A model generated the notes under the pieces. That model was not told the origin of the DNA. It made no database searches and saw only the letters and a list, made by a program, of their open reading frames with translations. From Desulfobacterales bacterium (GTDB lineage Bacteria > Desulfobacterota > Desulfobacteria > Desulfobacterales > SKZT01): DNA of 35,372 bases. Numbering within the stretch: the stretch's first letter is position 1; every line of letters begins with the position of its first letter. Below, one piece after another: positions 8,214 to 17,089 of the stretch. Where the stretch lies: NCBI GenBank assembly GCA_018399715.1, contig JAGYNR010000014.1, positions 1 through 35,372 of the forward strand, read 5' to 3'. A program made the translations under genes and the position numbers.

Positions 8214-8750
8214 CTATTCTTTAGCAAATTTCCTAAAAGCATCCAGGGCAACAGGTAAAAGACGACGGATAAATCCCTCCTTGTCCCGGTCGCTTAAACC
8301 CAGATATTCATTTCTCCGGGGATGGTGATGTACCAGAACCGGGGGATGACGGGTACATTCTTTTTTTACCTTGTCAAATTTTTGGACTATTTCGATAAGG
8401 CTATACTGCTCGCAAGGGATTGGTTCAACCCAACCCAGACGCCGTTCCATTTCAAAACGGACCTGATCTGCCAAAAAGAAATGAATATCTATCACCCGAA
8501 GCTGATCTTGTTTATCTAACCAGTCAAATTTGATACCATGGCCTAAATTTAATACCGCCATAATGAATTCATAAAAAGCAAAGGCACTCTCCTCTCCCGG
8601 TTGAGCCAGAAAATAAAGAGTTTTATCCGAAATGTCGGAAAGTCTTGAATCTTGTACAAAAGATTCTTGAAAACGTTTTTGCCAAAAATCCAGACCCTTT
8701 TGCCCTGTTGTCTTGCTTCGATATTTTCCGAGATCGATAATTTCTGCCAT
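8214..8750 (-). CDS. Conserved-looking hypothetical protein, 178 residues
   Basis: I do not recognise this protein. It begins MAEIIDLGKYRS, is soluble with mixed helices, and has a histidine-rich stretch (PPVLVHHHPRRNEYLG, about residues 136-151) near the C-terminus. No signal peptide or membrane segment is visible. The ribosome site before 8750 is poor. It is probably co-transcribed with the downstream thiamine-binding-family gene, 49 bp away. Coding is supported by a long uninterrupted frame with normal composition and by adjacency. Confidence 0.65.
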   Translation of the reverse strand: MAEIIDLGKYRSKTTGQKGLDFWQKRFQESFVQDSRLSDISDKTLYFLAQPGEESAFAFYEFIMAVLNLGHGIKFDWLDKQDQLRVIDIHFFLADQVRFEMERRLGWVEPIPCEQYSLIEIVQKFDKVKKECTRHPPVLVHHHPRRNEYLGLSDRDKEGFIRRLLPVALDAFRKFAKE

Positions 8751-9167
8751 TATTTTTTTTCAAGTCTGCCAAATATAATGCGGCTGTGTTTAATTTATAC
8801 AATGGTGATGCTAAAAATGTAGTGATCATGTAAAAAATCATAAAGCACAAAATACATGAAAATTCGTTTTTTTATTTTAGATCTTTAATTCCTGTCACTA
8901 CCTGTTTATAACCACCCGTACAATATATATAAATGACTTATTCATGAATAACTAAATACCCTTGTGTTTTTTTAACACGCTATATACCTTATGTCAAAAT
9001 TTAAAGATTTTATCATCTTCTTGATAACCAATAACCATCTTGACATCATTACCTGCCAGCGTGTAATAAGAAAAGAGATTGTAAGATATTTAAAATAAAT
9101 ATATCTGCTATCTTTTATAAATTGTTGAAAAGCATCCCACATATTACCGCAAAAAGGAGACATTTGA
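8751..9167. other. AT-rich intergenic region between divergent units
   Basis: This 417-bp stretch separates the minus-strand hypothetical gene from the plus-strand antiporter operon. It is strongly AT-rich and contains no convincing gene. The only signal I can support is the promoter-like pair at 9040-9067. Confidence 0.6.
9040..9067 (+). promoter_or_regulatory. Candidate sigma-70 promoter for the antiporter/sensor operon
   Basis: TTGACA at 9040-9045 is a perfect -35 box, followed after 16 bases by TGTAAT at 9062-9067. This would give a leader of roughly 95 bases before the ATG at 9168. The match is by eye only. Confidence 0.45.
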
Positions 9168-10772
9168 ATGGAGTTTAAAGCGAAGATTTTAGCCATTTTT
9201 GTCTTCGGGATTTTTTCCCTGATTCATTTTGGCGTTGGTGCCGTATTCTCGTTTGCTCAGACAGAAAACAAGTCAACGGTGGTTCATGTAGAGAATTTTC
9301 AGCAACATAACGCCGTTCAGGACAAAATAATAGAAAATCCTTTATCCGTTTATGAATCAAAAGCAATTCATGTTGCGGCTCAAGAAAGCGAGCAGGTTCA
9401 AGACACTCATACCCATGGACACGGTCATTTCAATTTGGGAGAAGTACTTCCGCTCTGGAGTTGTATACCTTTTGCCTGTATTCTTCTTTCCATAGCTCTT
9501 TTTCCACTTCTAGCACCGGAATTTTGGCATCACCATTTCGGTAAAATTTCAGCTTTCTGGGCAGCAACCTTGGGGATACCTTTTCTGATTGCTTACCGTA
9601 GCCTCGCGCTTTATGAAATATTTCACATCATACTGGCCGACTATGTTCCCTTTATCATTTTGTTGTGGTCCCTTTATACTGTCAGCGGTGGAATACTTTT
9701 AAGGGGAAGTCTTCGGGGCACTCCTGCTGTTAACACCGTTATGCTGATCATCGGAACAGTACTAGCATCATGGATGGGTACCACGGGGGCGGCCATGTTG
9801 ATGATTCGCCCTTTTTTGCGAGCCAACAGCTATCGTAAGAGCAGAACATTTATGGTCGTGTTTTTCATATTCCTGGTCGCCAACATCGGCGGCTCTCTGA
9901 CACCTCTGGGAGACCCGCCATTATTTTTGGGATTTCTTCATGGCGTAGATTTTTTCTGGACCTTCAATATATTACCGCACATGATGGTAGTAGCAATCAT
10001 TCTTTTGGTGCTTTATTTTGCGATTGACAGGCATTTTTATAAAAAAGAAGTAGGAGAAGTTCCTCCCGACGACGGTGTTAAAGAACCTTTGAAATTAAAG
10101 GGGATTCATAACTTCCTGTTTCTGGGGGGGATTGTCGTATCTGTTCTCATAAGCGGCGTAGTGGATTGGGGAAATATTAATGTCTTAGGCGTTCACCGGG
10201 CGATCCAGGATTGGGTTCGCGATGGCCTTCTGATTCTAATGGGTATATTATCTTTGGTAACCACTTCTTTTAAAATCAGGGAAGATAACGAATTCACATG
10301 GTTTCCTATTATTGAAGTTGCCTATTTGTTTATTGGCATATTTATTACCATGATTCCGGCATTGCTCATTTTAAAAGCCGGATCAAAAGGAGAACTTGCT
10401 TTTCTTATTAATGCGGTTCAACAGCCGACGCATTACTTCTGGGTCACGGGTGCGCTGTCAGCCTTTCTGGATAATGCCCCCACATACCTGACGTTTTTTA
10501 ACACGGCACTAGGAAGCTTTTATTCCGGAATGCCGGAACATCAGGCGGTTGAACTTCTCATGAGCGATAAGGCAATCTATTTAAAGGCCATATCTACAGG
10601 AGCCGTATTTTTTGGTGCCTGCAGTTACATCGGCAATGCGCCAAACTTTATGGTACGATCTATTGCTGAAGAATGCGGTACCCCGATGCCCAGTTTCTTC
10701 GGGTATATTATAAAGTATAGCCTGATTTTTCTGGTTCCCTGTTTTGGAATTATTACATTAATTTTCTTTTAA
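9168..10772 (+). CDS. NhaD-type sodium:proton antiporter (ion transporter superfamily)
   Basis: This 534-residue inner-membrane protein is predicted to exchange Na+ for H+. A hydrophobic N-terminus resembling a signal sequence (ending near FAQ) is followed by a histidine-rich linker (DTHTHGHGHF, about residues 78-87) and about twelve membrane segments. Diagnostic motifs of the group are SLTPLGDPPLFLGFLHG, LDNAPTYLTFFNTAL and CSYIGNAPNFMVRSIAEECG, two pseudo-symmetric loops typical of NhaD/ArsB-like carriers. GGAG lies 8 bases before the ATG. It is the first gene of a run that continues with the sensor kinase after 78 bp. The histidine-rich periplasmic linker could bind metal, an inference only. 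Confidence 0.83.
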   Translation: MEFKAKILAIFVFGIFSLIHFGVGAVFSFAQTENKSTVVHVENFQQHNAVQDKIIENPLSVYESKAIHVAAQESEQVQDTHTHGHGHFNLGEVLPLWSCIPFACILLSIALFPLLAPEFWHHHFGKISAFWAATLGIPFLIAYRSLALYEIFHIILADYVPFIILLWSLYTVSGGILLRGSLRGTPAVNTVMLIIGTVLASWMGTTGAAMLMIRPFLRANSYRKSRTFMVVFFIFLVANIGGSLTPLGDPPLFLGFLHGVDFFWTFNILPHMMVVAIILLVLYFAIDRHFYKKEVGEVPPDDGVKEPLKLKGIHNFLFLGGIVVSVLISGVVDWGNINVLGVHRAIQDWVRDGLLILMGILSLVTTSFKIREDNEFTWFPIIEVAYLFIGIFITMIPALLILKAGSKGELAFLINAVQQPTHYFWVTGALSAFLDNAPTYLTFFNTALGSFYSGMPEHQAVELLMSDKAIYLKAISTGAVFFGACSYIGNAPNFMVRSIAEECGTPMPSFFGYIIKYSLIFLVPCFGIITLIFF

Positions 10773-10850
10773 AAAAATCAAGCTATTAACTATAATACTA
10801 TTGTAAGTATTGTTTAAAAATTTCAAAAATAACAATCAGAAGAGGCAAAA

Positions 10851-13379
10851 GTGCTAAAACGGTGTTTGGAATTTAAAATGGCCATTGTAGGGGCCGGAAA
10901 ATTTTGCAAAAAATTTATTGAGTATTTTTACTACAATGGTAATACCGATATTCGCCCAAAAATATTAGGCGTTGCCGATAAATGTCGAAATGCACCCGGA
11001 AGAAAACTGGCCGAAAAAATGGGTCTGTTTACAACCAACGATTACACAAAATTATATGATTTAAAGGGTCTTCAGTTGATTCTGGAACTGACCAACGATC
11101 CAACGCTTGCCGATGTAATAGCAAAAACAAAGCCTGACCATATCGAAATAATCGACCATTTTGATGCCCGAACCTTGTGGGATACACTTTTGGTGGAAAG
11201 CATCAAAGATAAAGGTCTGAAAGAACTGGAGGGCAAAAAAAATGATCCGGCGGCTATTGTTTCAATTTTTGAAAAAATGACAGATCAGTTTTCATCCATC
11301 ATACAAGAGAGAAACAACCGGTCCCGCGAGATTGAAAAAGAACTTTTCCAGCAGGAGCGATCTGTCTCCCAGATTATTCAGGGAAGTACAATTCCCACCT
11401 TTGTGATAAACAAAGACCATGTTGTTACTCACTGGAACAAAGCCATGGAAAAGCTCGTTGGCTATAAAGCCGAGGAAATTGTGGGGACAAAAAACCAATG
11501 GTTGCCTTTCTACAACAGAAAACGTCATACCATGGCGGATGTTATTCTCGATCATATTGAGGAAAGAGAGATAAAAAAACTCTACGGTGACAAATGGCAA
11601 AAATCACCTCTTATCGCCGGAGCCTACCAAGCGGAGGACTTTTTTCCAAAACTCGGGGAGAATGGCAAGTGGTGTTTTTTTACCGCAGCACCTATCAAAG
11701 CTCCCGATGGGTGCATCATTGGCGCTATCGAAACACTATGGGATAAAACAGAGGACAAACGGGCAGAGGAGGAAAAAGAACGGTATACTCGTGAATTAAG
11801 CACACTTCTCGCCATTTACACGGCACTAAGTTCTCCAATGGATTTCAAAGGGCGGATAGATAATGCTATGCAGGAGCTAATGGATTTTTTGAATGCCGAC
11901 GGCGTTTGCATATTTTTGGTTGATCATAATGGTGATTTCCATTTGAAATACTCCAAAGGATTATGTGAAGATTCCTGCAAGGATTGCTATAAGGCCAATC
12001 CTGATTGTATAATCAACTGGGTGGCCCAAACCGGTAATTTCACAATTCTCGAAGATCCTCCACAGAATTGTTCTAAAAAAGTCCGTTTTCTGGTACGTGA
12101 AAATTTCAAATCTCTTGTCTATATTCCAATTAGTAACAAAGAAAGGGAGGCATTTGGTGTTATCCGAATCGGCAGCAAAAAAACCGGCCACTTTTCCTAT
12201 CAAAAACAAGATATCCTTGAACTGATCGCAAACCGTATCGGTGTGGCAATTGAAAACGCCATGCTTCAGGAACAATACATCCGTTCGGAAGAAAAATACC
12301 GAACCCTTTTCAATAATGATCCTAATCCTATTTTTATTATCGACAGCAGCACTTTTAAAATTCAGGATATTAACCAGAGGGCTCAGGATAAATACGGATT
12401 TGCCAGGGAAGAGTTATCCGGTGTTTCCTTTTTAAAACTTGGCGATCCGGATGATAACGAAGTATCCAGGGGTCTGAAAAAATTATCCAGAGAGCACTCT
12501 TTATTGTTTTCCAAAAAGCGCCATTACCGAAAAGACGGCAAAGCTTTTTTTGTCAATATCAGTGTCAGCTATGCCCAATATTGTGAAAGCAATGTTATGA
12601 TTGCAACGACGTCGGATATCAGCGAAAGCGTGGAAAAGGAAACTCAGCTTATTCAGGCCAGCAAAATGACGACCCTGGGCGTTATGGCCGCCGGTATGGC
12701 CCATGAAATTAATCAGCCTCTGAATGTTATCCAGATATGCGCTGATTTTTTTCTGAAAATGTTAAAACGCAAAAAACCTATCAAGGATGAAGACTTGAGG
12801 AGTATGGCCAATGATATTATAGAAAATGTGGACCGTGCCACCAAGGTTATCAAGCATGTGCGGGATTTTGCACGGCAATCAGAGGTCAAACGAAGCAAGA
12901 TAAATATCAACGAGCCACTAGAGGATGTTTTCAAGGTTTTAGGTCATCAATTAAAAGTGCACCAAATCGAACTGATATTGAATCTGGAACCTGATATTCC
13001 ACCCATCATGGCCGACCATAACCGAATGGAGCAGGTGTTTATCAATCTGGTCACCAACGCCATTGATGCCCTTGATGAAAAGGCCGAAAAAAAGGAATAT
13101 AAGGACAGCGATAAAAAACTTTGCATTAAATCCTTTACAGAAAACAATAATGTGATAGTAACGGTTAGAGATACAGGAATCGGTATGACCGACGAGGTAA
13201 AGGAAAAATTATTCGAGCCGTTTTTTACCACTAAAAAAACCGGAAGAGGGACTGGCTTGGGGGTAAGTATCAGTTACGGCATCGTGAAAGATTATGATGG
13301 GGACATCGAAATTGAAAGCAAACTCGGGGTCGGCACCACCTTTAAACTGAAATTTCCTGCAATGCAACAAAATGCGTAA
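10851..13379 (+). CDS. Hybrid-sensing histidine kinase: Rossmann-like, PAS, Cys-rich GAF, PAS, HisKA, HATPase
   Basis: This 842-residue soluble sensor kinase begins (GTG start, AGAGG upstream) with a nucleotide-binding-like Rossmann domain, MAIVGAGKFCKKFIEYF and ILGVADK, residues about 8-130. A coiled segment, a PAS domain (about 176-300), a GAF domain (about 315-475), a second PAS (about 480-600) and a kinase core follow. The core has the H-box AHEINQPLN, N-box NLVTNAIDAL, G1 DTGIGM and G2 GRGTGLG. The GAF domain carries C372, C376, C379 and C386 (C-x3-C-x2-C-x6-C) plus C407, which could hold a metal or Fe-S cluster. No membrane segment is seen. It lacks its own receiver, and the next gene starts with one, so phosphotransfer to it is likely. 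Confidence 0.88.
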   Translation: MLKRCLEFKMAIVGAGKFCKKFIEYFYYNGNTDIRPKILGVADKCRNAPGRKLAEKMGLFTTNDYTKLYDLKGLQLILELTNDPTLADVIAKTKPDHIEIIDHFDARTLWDTLLVESIKDKGLKELEGKKNDPAAIVSIFEKMTDQFSSIIQERNNRSREIEKELFQQERSVSQIIQGSTIPTFVINKDHVVTHWNKAMEKLVGYKAEEIVGTKNQWLPFYNRKRHTMADVILDHIEEREIKKLYGDKWQKSPLIAGAYQAEDFFPKLGENGKWCFFTAAPIKAPDGCIIGAIETLWDKTEDKRAEEEKERYTRELSTLLAIYTALSSPMDFKGRIDNAMQELMDFLNADGVCIFLVDHNGDFHLKYSKGLCEDSCKDCYKANPDCIINWVAQTGNFTILEDPPQNCSKKVRFLVRENFKSLVYIPISNKEREAFGVIRIGSKKTGHFSYQKQDILELIANRIGVAIENAMLQEQYIRSEEKYRTLFNNDPNPIFIIDSSTFKIQDINQRAQDKYGFAREELSGVSFLKLGDPDDNEVSRGLKKLSREHSLLFSKKRHYRKDGKAFFVNISVSYAQYCESNVMIATTSDISESVEKETQLIQASKMTTLGVMAAGMAHEINQPLNVIQICADFFLKMLKRKKPIKDEDLRSMANDIIENVDRATKVIKHVRDFARQSEVKRSKININEPLEDVFKVLGHQLKVHQIELILNLEPDIPPIMADHNRMEQVFINLVTNAIDALDEKAEKKEYKDSDKKLCIKSFTENNNVIVTVRDTGIGMTDEVKEKLFEPFFTTKKTGRGTGLGVSISYGIVKDYDGDIEIESKLGVGTTFKLKFPAMQQNA

Positions 13380-13388
13380 TTGTATTTT

Positions 13389-14930
13389 ATGGCAAAACTT
13401 TTGTTAATAGATGACGAGGAAGCCAATGTTCGGGTGATGGCTATATCACTTCGCAGTGACGGCTATGATGTTGTAACGGCCTATAGCGGTGAGGAAGGAC
13501 TGGATGTTTATGAAAAAGAAAACCCGGATATCGTCGTCACCGATATTAAAATGCCCGGCATGGATGGCATTGACGTATTAAAAGCAATCAAGGAACGTAA
13601 TCCAGAGTCTGAAGTTATTATTATTACCGGTCATGGAGACATCGACAACGCCATTGAAGCATTGAAATACGGGGCGTCGGACTTTATCAACAAACCTGTC
13701 AGAGATGATGCCTTAGCTGTGGCCCTGGAAAGAGCCTTAGAAAAGCTTGACATAAAAAGAAGACTCAATGAATATACCGAGAACCTGGAAAAAGAAGTAT
13801 CCAAGGCTACCCAAGAATTGCGTCGGCAATCCCACTTTATGGAGAAACTAATTTTGACATCCCAGGAAGGAATTGTAGCAACGGATAAGAAAATGAAGGT
13901 TGTTATTTACAATCCTTCCGCTGAAGTCATCCTAGGATATGAGCCTGAAACGGTTATAAATAAAAAAAGGGCCATGGATCTGTTTCCCAAAGAGGTTATG
14001 CGCTTGTATGTCGCCAGAAAACATGACTCAAAATCTATCAAAAAGTTGCAATGGAGAGAGGTTCAAGTACGGGATAAAAATGGTATTCAGATTCCAGTAC
14101 GCTTTACCGGAACTTTTTTATATGAAAAAAACAATATTATGGGCAGTGTTGCGTTTATGCAGGATTTAAGAGAAATTAAACGACTTGAAAAAGAACTTCT
14201 CAGGTCTGAACGACTGGCAACTATCGGGCAGACCGTTGCCGGTATGGCCCATAGTGTCAAAAATATTCTGCACGGATTTAAAGGCGGCAACTATTTGATG
14301 GAGATTGGATTTAAAAAAGATGATACTGAAAAACTCAAGGCCGGCTGGGACATGATCCAGAAAAATATCCGTCAGACATCTGAACTAGTAATGGACCTGT
14401 TATCTTTTTCCAAAGAAAGACCACCTGAATATGAACCATGTCGTCCGAATGATATTGCACGAGATGTTTGTGAAATACTCAAAGAAACCGCCCATGAGCA
14501 TAATGTAAGGATTTTGAAGGATCTCGATCCGGCCATCGGTCAGGTGCGTATGGACCCGCGGAGTGTTCACAATATTTTGATGAATCTGGCTTCCAACGCG
14601 GTTGATGCCTGTATTTTTGATGAAAACATTGATAAATCCCGGCGTGTGATATTGAAAACGGTTCTTGAAGAAAATGGTGTTGTTCGTTTTGAGGTGAAGG
14701 ATAACGGAGTCGGCATGACACCTGATGTTCAGGAAAAAATTTTTACTTCTTTCTTCAGCACCAAAGGACACATGGGAACAGGCTTAGGACTGCTGGTCAC
14801 CCGTAAGCTGATTGAGGAGCATAACGGAACCATTGATATGCAGTCCGAGCCGAATAAAGGTACTACTTTTATCGTGAGAATTCCTTTTGAAAGAGTTGAA
14901 GGTAACTTAGTAAATACTGACAAGCATTGA
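13389..14930 (+). CDS. Response regulator-PAS-histidine kinase hybrid
   Basis: The ATG at 13389 gives 513 residues starting MAKLLLIDDEE. Residues 1-120 are a complete receiver (acidic pair in LIDDEE, phospho-Asp in VVTDIKMPGMDG, Thr in IITGHG, Lys in FINKPV). A coiled linker and a PAS domain (about 150-260, EGIVATDKKMKVVIYN) precede a kinase core: H-box MAHSVKNILHG, N-box NLASNAVDAC, G1 DNGVGM, G2 GTGLGL. Only 9 bases separate it from the preceding kinase stop and there is no good ribosome site, so translation is probably coupled. The likely flow is from the upstream sensor to this receiver, which then tunes its own kinase. In-frame initiation at TTG 13380 is possible. Confidence 0.87.
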   Translation: MAKLLLIDDEEANVRVMAISLRSDGYDVVTAYSGEEGLDVYEKENPDIVVTDIKMPGMDGIDVLKAIKERNPESEVIIITGHGDIDNAIEALKYGASDFINKPVRDDALAVALERALEKLDIKRRLNEYTENLEKEVSKATQELRRQSHFMEKLILTSQEGIVATDKKMKVVIYNPSAEVILGYEPETVINKKRAMDLFPKEVMRLYVARKHDSKSIKKLQWREVQVRDKNGIQIPVRFTGTFLYEKNNIMGSVAFMQDLREIKRLEKELLRSERLATIGQTVAGMAHSVKNILHGFKGGNYLMEIGFKKDDTEKLKAGWDMIQKNIRQTSELVMDLLSFSKERPPEYEPCRPNDIARDVCEILKETAHEHNVRILKDLDPAIGQVRMDPRSVHNILMNLASNAVDACIFDENIDKSRRVILKTVLEENGVVRFEVKDNGVGMTPDVQEKIFTSFFSTKGHMGTGLGLLVTRKLIEEHNGTIDMQSEPNKGTTFIVRIPFERVEGNLVNTDKH

Positions 14931-14979
14931 TCATAACCTGATGAATCATATATTAAATTATTAAGGAGGATATTACATC

Positions 14980-15372
14980 ATGGGGAAAAAAATTCTGGTC
15001 GTCGATGATGATCCTGATGTTCGTTTGTTCACTCAGGCAGTTCTGGAGGAAAATGGGTTTACTCCCTTAATGGCCAATAATGGTGAAGAGGGAGAACAAA
15101 TGGTTAAAAGGCAAAAACCGGACCTGATTGTCCTGGATATTCTGATGCCGAAGGAAAGCGGAATTCGGCTATACCGAAAACTGAAGACAGATAAAGAATT
15201 TAAAGACATACCAGTCGTCGTTCTTTCCGGAATTGCTGAAAAATCATTTCTTAGGTCTCAGAAAGTGCTCACCGAGTTTGGCGGGGATCCGGTACCCGAA
15301 CCTGAAGCATACATGGAAAAACCAGTTGATGGAGATGTCCTGGCTGAAACGATAAAAAAAGTTATCGGATAA
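14980..15372 (+). CDS. Single-domain response regulator (CheY-like)
   Basis: This 130-residue protein is one receiver domain without an output domain: LVVDDDPD at the N-terminus, phospho-acceptor Asp in LIVLDILMP, Ser in VVVLSGIAEKS and Lys in YMEKPVDGD. The insert between beta-4 and beta-5 (LRSQKVLTEFGGDPVPEPEA) is longer than in CheY, a feature of a group common in delta-proteobacteria. It has a very strong ribosome site (AAGGAGG). It lies 49 bp behind the hybrid kinase and probably serves as its phosphorylation target. Output by protein-protein contact is inferred; the Usp or kinase-like protein encoded next are candidate partners. Confidence 0.88.
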   Translation: MGKKILVVDDDPDVRLFTQAVLEENGFTPLMANNGEEGEQMVKRQKPDLIVLDILMPKESGIRLYRKLKTDKEFKDIPVVVLSGIAEKSFLRSQKVLTEFGGDPVPEPEAYMEKPVDGDVLAETIKKVIG

Positions 15373-15424
15373 TGTTATCATATCCCGTGACATTGGTTTA
15401 GAAACAACAATAAGGAATGAAGAA

Positions 15425-16303
15425 ATGGAGATTCGTAAGCTGCTGTTCGTGACCAAATTTGAGGAATTAGGCTTTGATGCCCTGCAGTCCTTATTGACGC
15501 TCAGAAATGCCCATTTGGAACATGTAGTATTCATGAACGTCATCGAAAGAGATGAGGTCGCCATGCAAAGGGGGCTCGGATACAAAAGAAGTGAGGCAGT
15601 GAGGCTTCGGGAGCGGGCGAATATCCGGTTTATCGACTGGGCGGAAGATCTCTTCGAGCAAGGCATGGAGGTAGGGGTATATATTGTTGTCGGAAATCTA
15701 ATTCCCCAGGTGATTATTGCTGCTGAAAAAGAAGATGCCGACCTTATCGTTATCGGATGTCGTGATCAAAGTAAGCTCGAAATGTTCTACTCCGGTTCCG
15801 ATATCACCGAACTTTTAAAAAGATCTGAACGACCGGTGCTTGTTTACAAACCAATGGCAAGGTCCGGAATCGTTTTGGAAAAGCCTTTCGAGAAACCACT
15901 TTTGGCTGTTGATGGATCACCTGCCAGTCTCAGAGCTGTACAATATATCGAAAAGCTAAAAAATGTGGTCAATGAAGTTCACCTTCTTTATGTAGCCAGC
16001 CCTAAAGAATTAAAGGGCACTTCCAATTTGAATATACAGCAGCTTCGGAAAGAAAAACGAAAAGAACTCGAAAAGGTCTCTGAAGGCCTTGAAGATAAGG
16101 GGATAAGAACCCGATCTCACGTATACATTGGTGATACGGTAGAGGAAATTGAGCGGGCCGCCCGTGAATGCCAGTCGACTATAATCGTTATGGGCTCTTC
16201 CGGAAGAGCTTCATGGATCGAAAGATGGATCGGCAGCACACCGCGGACCATAGCAGAAAGATCTCCCTTTCCTACCCTCATCATTCCGTACCAGGGAGAC
16301 TAA
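15425..16303 (+). CDS. Tandem universal stress protein (two UspA domains)
   Basis: The 292 residues form two Usp domains: residues about 1-145 (KLLFVTKFEE to PVLVYKP) and about 155-290 (KPLLAVDGSPASLRAVQYI to PTLIIPYQ). The C-terminal half has the ATP-binding pattern G-2x-G-9x-G-S (GSSGRASWIERWIGST). The first half has GCRDQS at the same place and so probably no longer binds ATP by that motif. Such proteins are cytoplasmic and respond to stress or energy state. It lies between the lone receiver and the cytidylate-kinase-like gene in the same direction, with short gaps, so it is probably in the same operon. Confidence 0.88.
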   Translation: MEIRKLLFVTKFEELGFDALQSLLTLRNAHLEHVVFMNVIERDEVAMQRGLGYKRSEAVRLRERANIRFIDWAEDLFEQGMEVGVYIVVGNLIPQVIIAAEKEDADLIVIGCRDQSKLEMFYSGSDITELLKRSERPVLVYKPMARSGIVLEKPFEKPLLAVDGSPASLRAVQYIEKLKNVVNEVHLLYVASPKELKGTSNLNIQQLRKEKRKELEKVSEGLEDKGIRTRSHVYIGDTVEEIERAARECQSTIIVMGSSGRASWIERWIGSTPRTIAERSPFPTLIIPYQGD

Positions 16304-16382
16304 AAACGTATCGGCTCTTTCCAGCGGATTTGATAATAATCCGGGAAAAAAGCCGGAAGATAAAAATAGGAGGAACTTATTA

Positions 16383-16991
16383 ATGGCGGTTATCACGATT
16401 TCACGGCAGTTTGGTTCAGGAGGGAAAACCCTGGGCAAAATGATTGCCGAAGCATTGGGATACACATTTGCCGACAGTGACATTGTTTCCATGATTGCAA
16501 ATGCGGCGAATGTATCGGAAACCTGGGTTGAAAACGTAGAAAGAGAAGCAGGTGGCAAGTTGTCCAGGGTTATATCAAAAATGGTTAACAAAAGTTTGGT
16601 AGATAAGGTTTTAAAATCCGAACGGGGCTATATCGATGAGCAAATCTATTTAGATTACCTTGTGGTCATGATTGCCCAGATTGCTGAAGAAGGCAATGTG
16701 ATCATTCTCGGCCGGGGCAGTCAATATATTTTAAATGACCATCCAGATGCATATCATATTCTTTTGGTGGATGAATTTGAAAATCGTGTCAAATTTATGA
16801 TGAATCATTATGACATGAGTTATAATAAGGCATCCCAGACAGTTAAAAATGAAGATAAACGCAGAATAAATCTTTTCCGAAAAATAGGCAAGACTGATTA
16901 CGACAATCCTCAACTTTATCATATGGTTCTTAACATGGCACGCCTGGAACTCGAAAAGGCTCAAAAACTGATCCTTCAAATGATAAAATAA
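16383..16991 (+). CDS. Cytidylate-kinase-like protein (Cytidylate_kin2 family)
   Basis: This 202-residue protein starts AVITISRQFGSGGKTLG, a modified P-loop typical of the Cytidylate_kin2 family, followed by LGYTFADSDIV and later NVIILGRGSQYIL and HILLVDEFENRV. It should bind a nucleotide. It differs from housekeeping Cmk, and real CMP kinase activity is doubtful because relatives sit in signalling loci. The ribosome site AGGAGG precedes the ATG. It is the last gene before a strong terminator and follows the Usp gene by 79 bp, which suggests a role in the same stress response. Confidence 0.8.
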   Translation: MAVITISRQFGSGGKTLGKMIAEALGYTFADSDIVSMIANAANVSETWVENVEREAGGKLSRVISKMVNKSLVDKVLKSERGYIDEQIYLDYLVVMIAQIAEEGNVIILGRGSQYILNDHPDAYHILLVDEFENRVKFMMNHYDMSYNKASQTVKNEDKRRINLFRKIGKTDYDNPQLYHMVLNMARLELEKAQKLILQMIK

Positions 16992-17007
16992 GATCAATTT
17001 TGTTACC

Positions 17008-17044
17008 GGAGGGGAAAAATCGCTTTCCCCTCCAGTATTTTTTC
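17008..17044 (+). terminator. Strong Rho-independent terminator of the sensor/Usp operon
   Basis: GGAGGGGAAA (17008-17017) pairs perfectly with TTTCCCCTCC (17024-17033) around a 6-base loop and is followed by AGTATTTTTTC. It lies 16 bp after the stop of the kinase-like gene and closes the plus-strand operon before the convergent gene at 17090. Confidence 0.88.
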
Positions 17045-17089
17045 GATATCTCAATTATTTTCAGCTACAATCCTGAGTACCCTTTTCTC

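Noticed and set aside
8164-8251. N-terminal extension of the thiamine-binding-family protein
   Set aside because: The extension overlaps the upstream gene and contains the repeat relic, while family homology starts exactly at the GTG at 8164, which has its own ribosome site.
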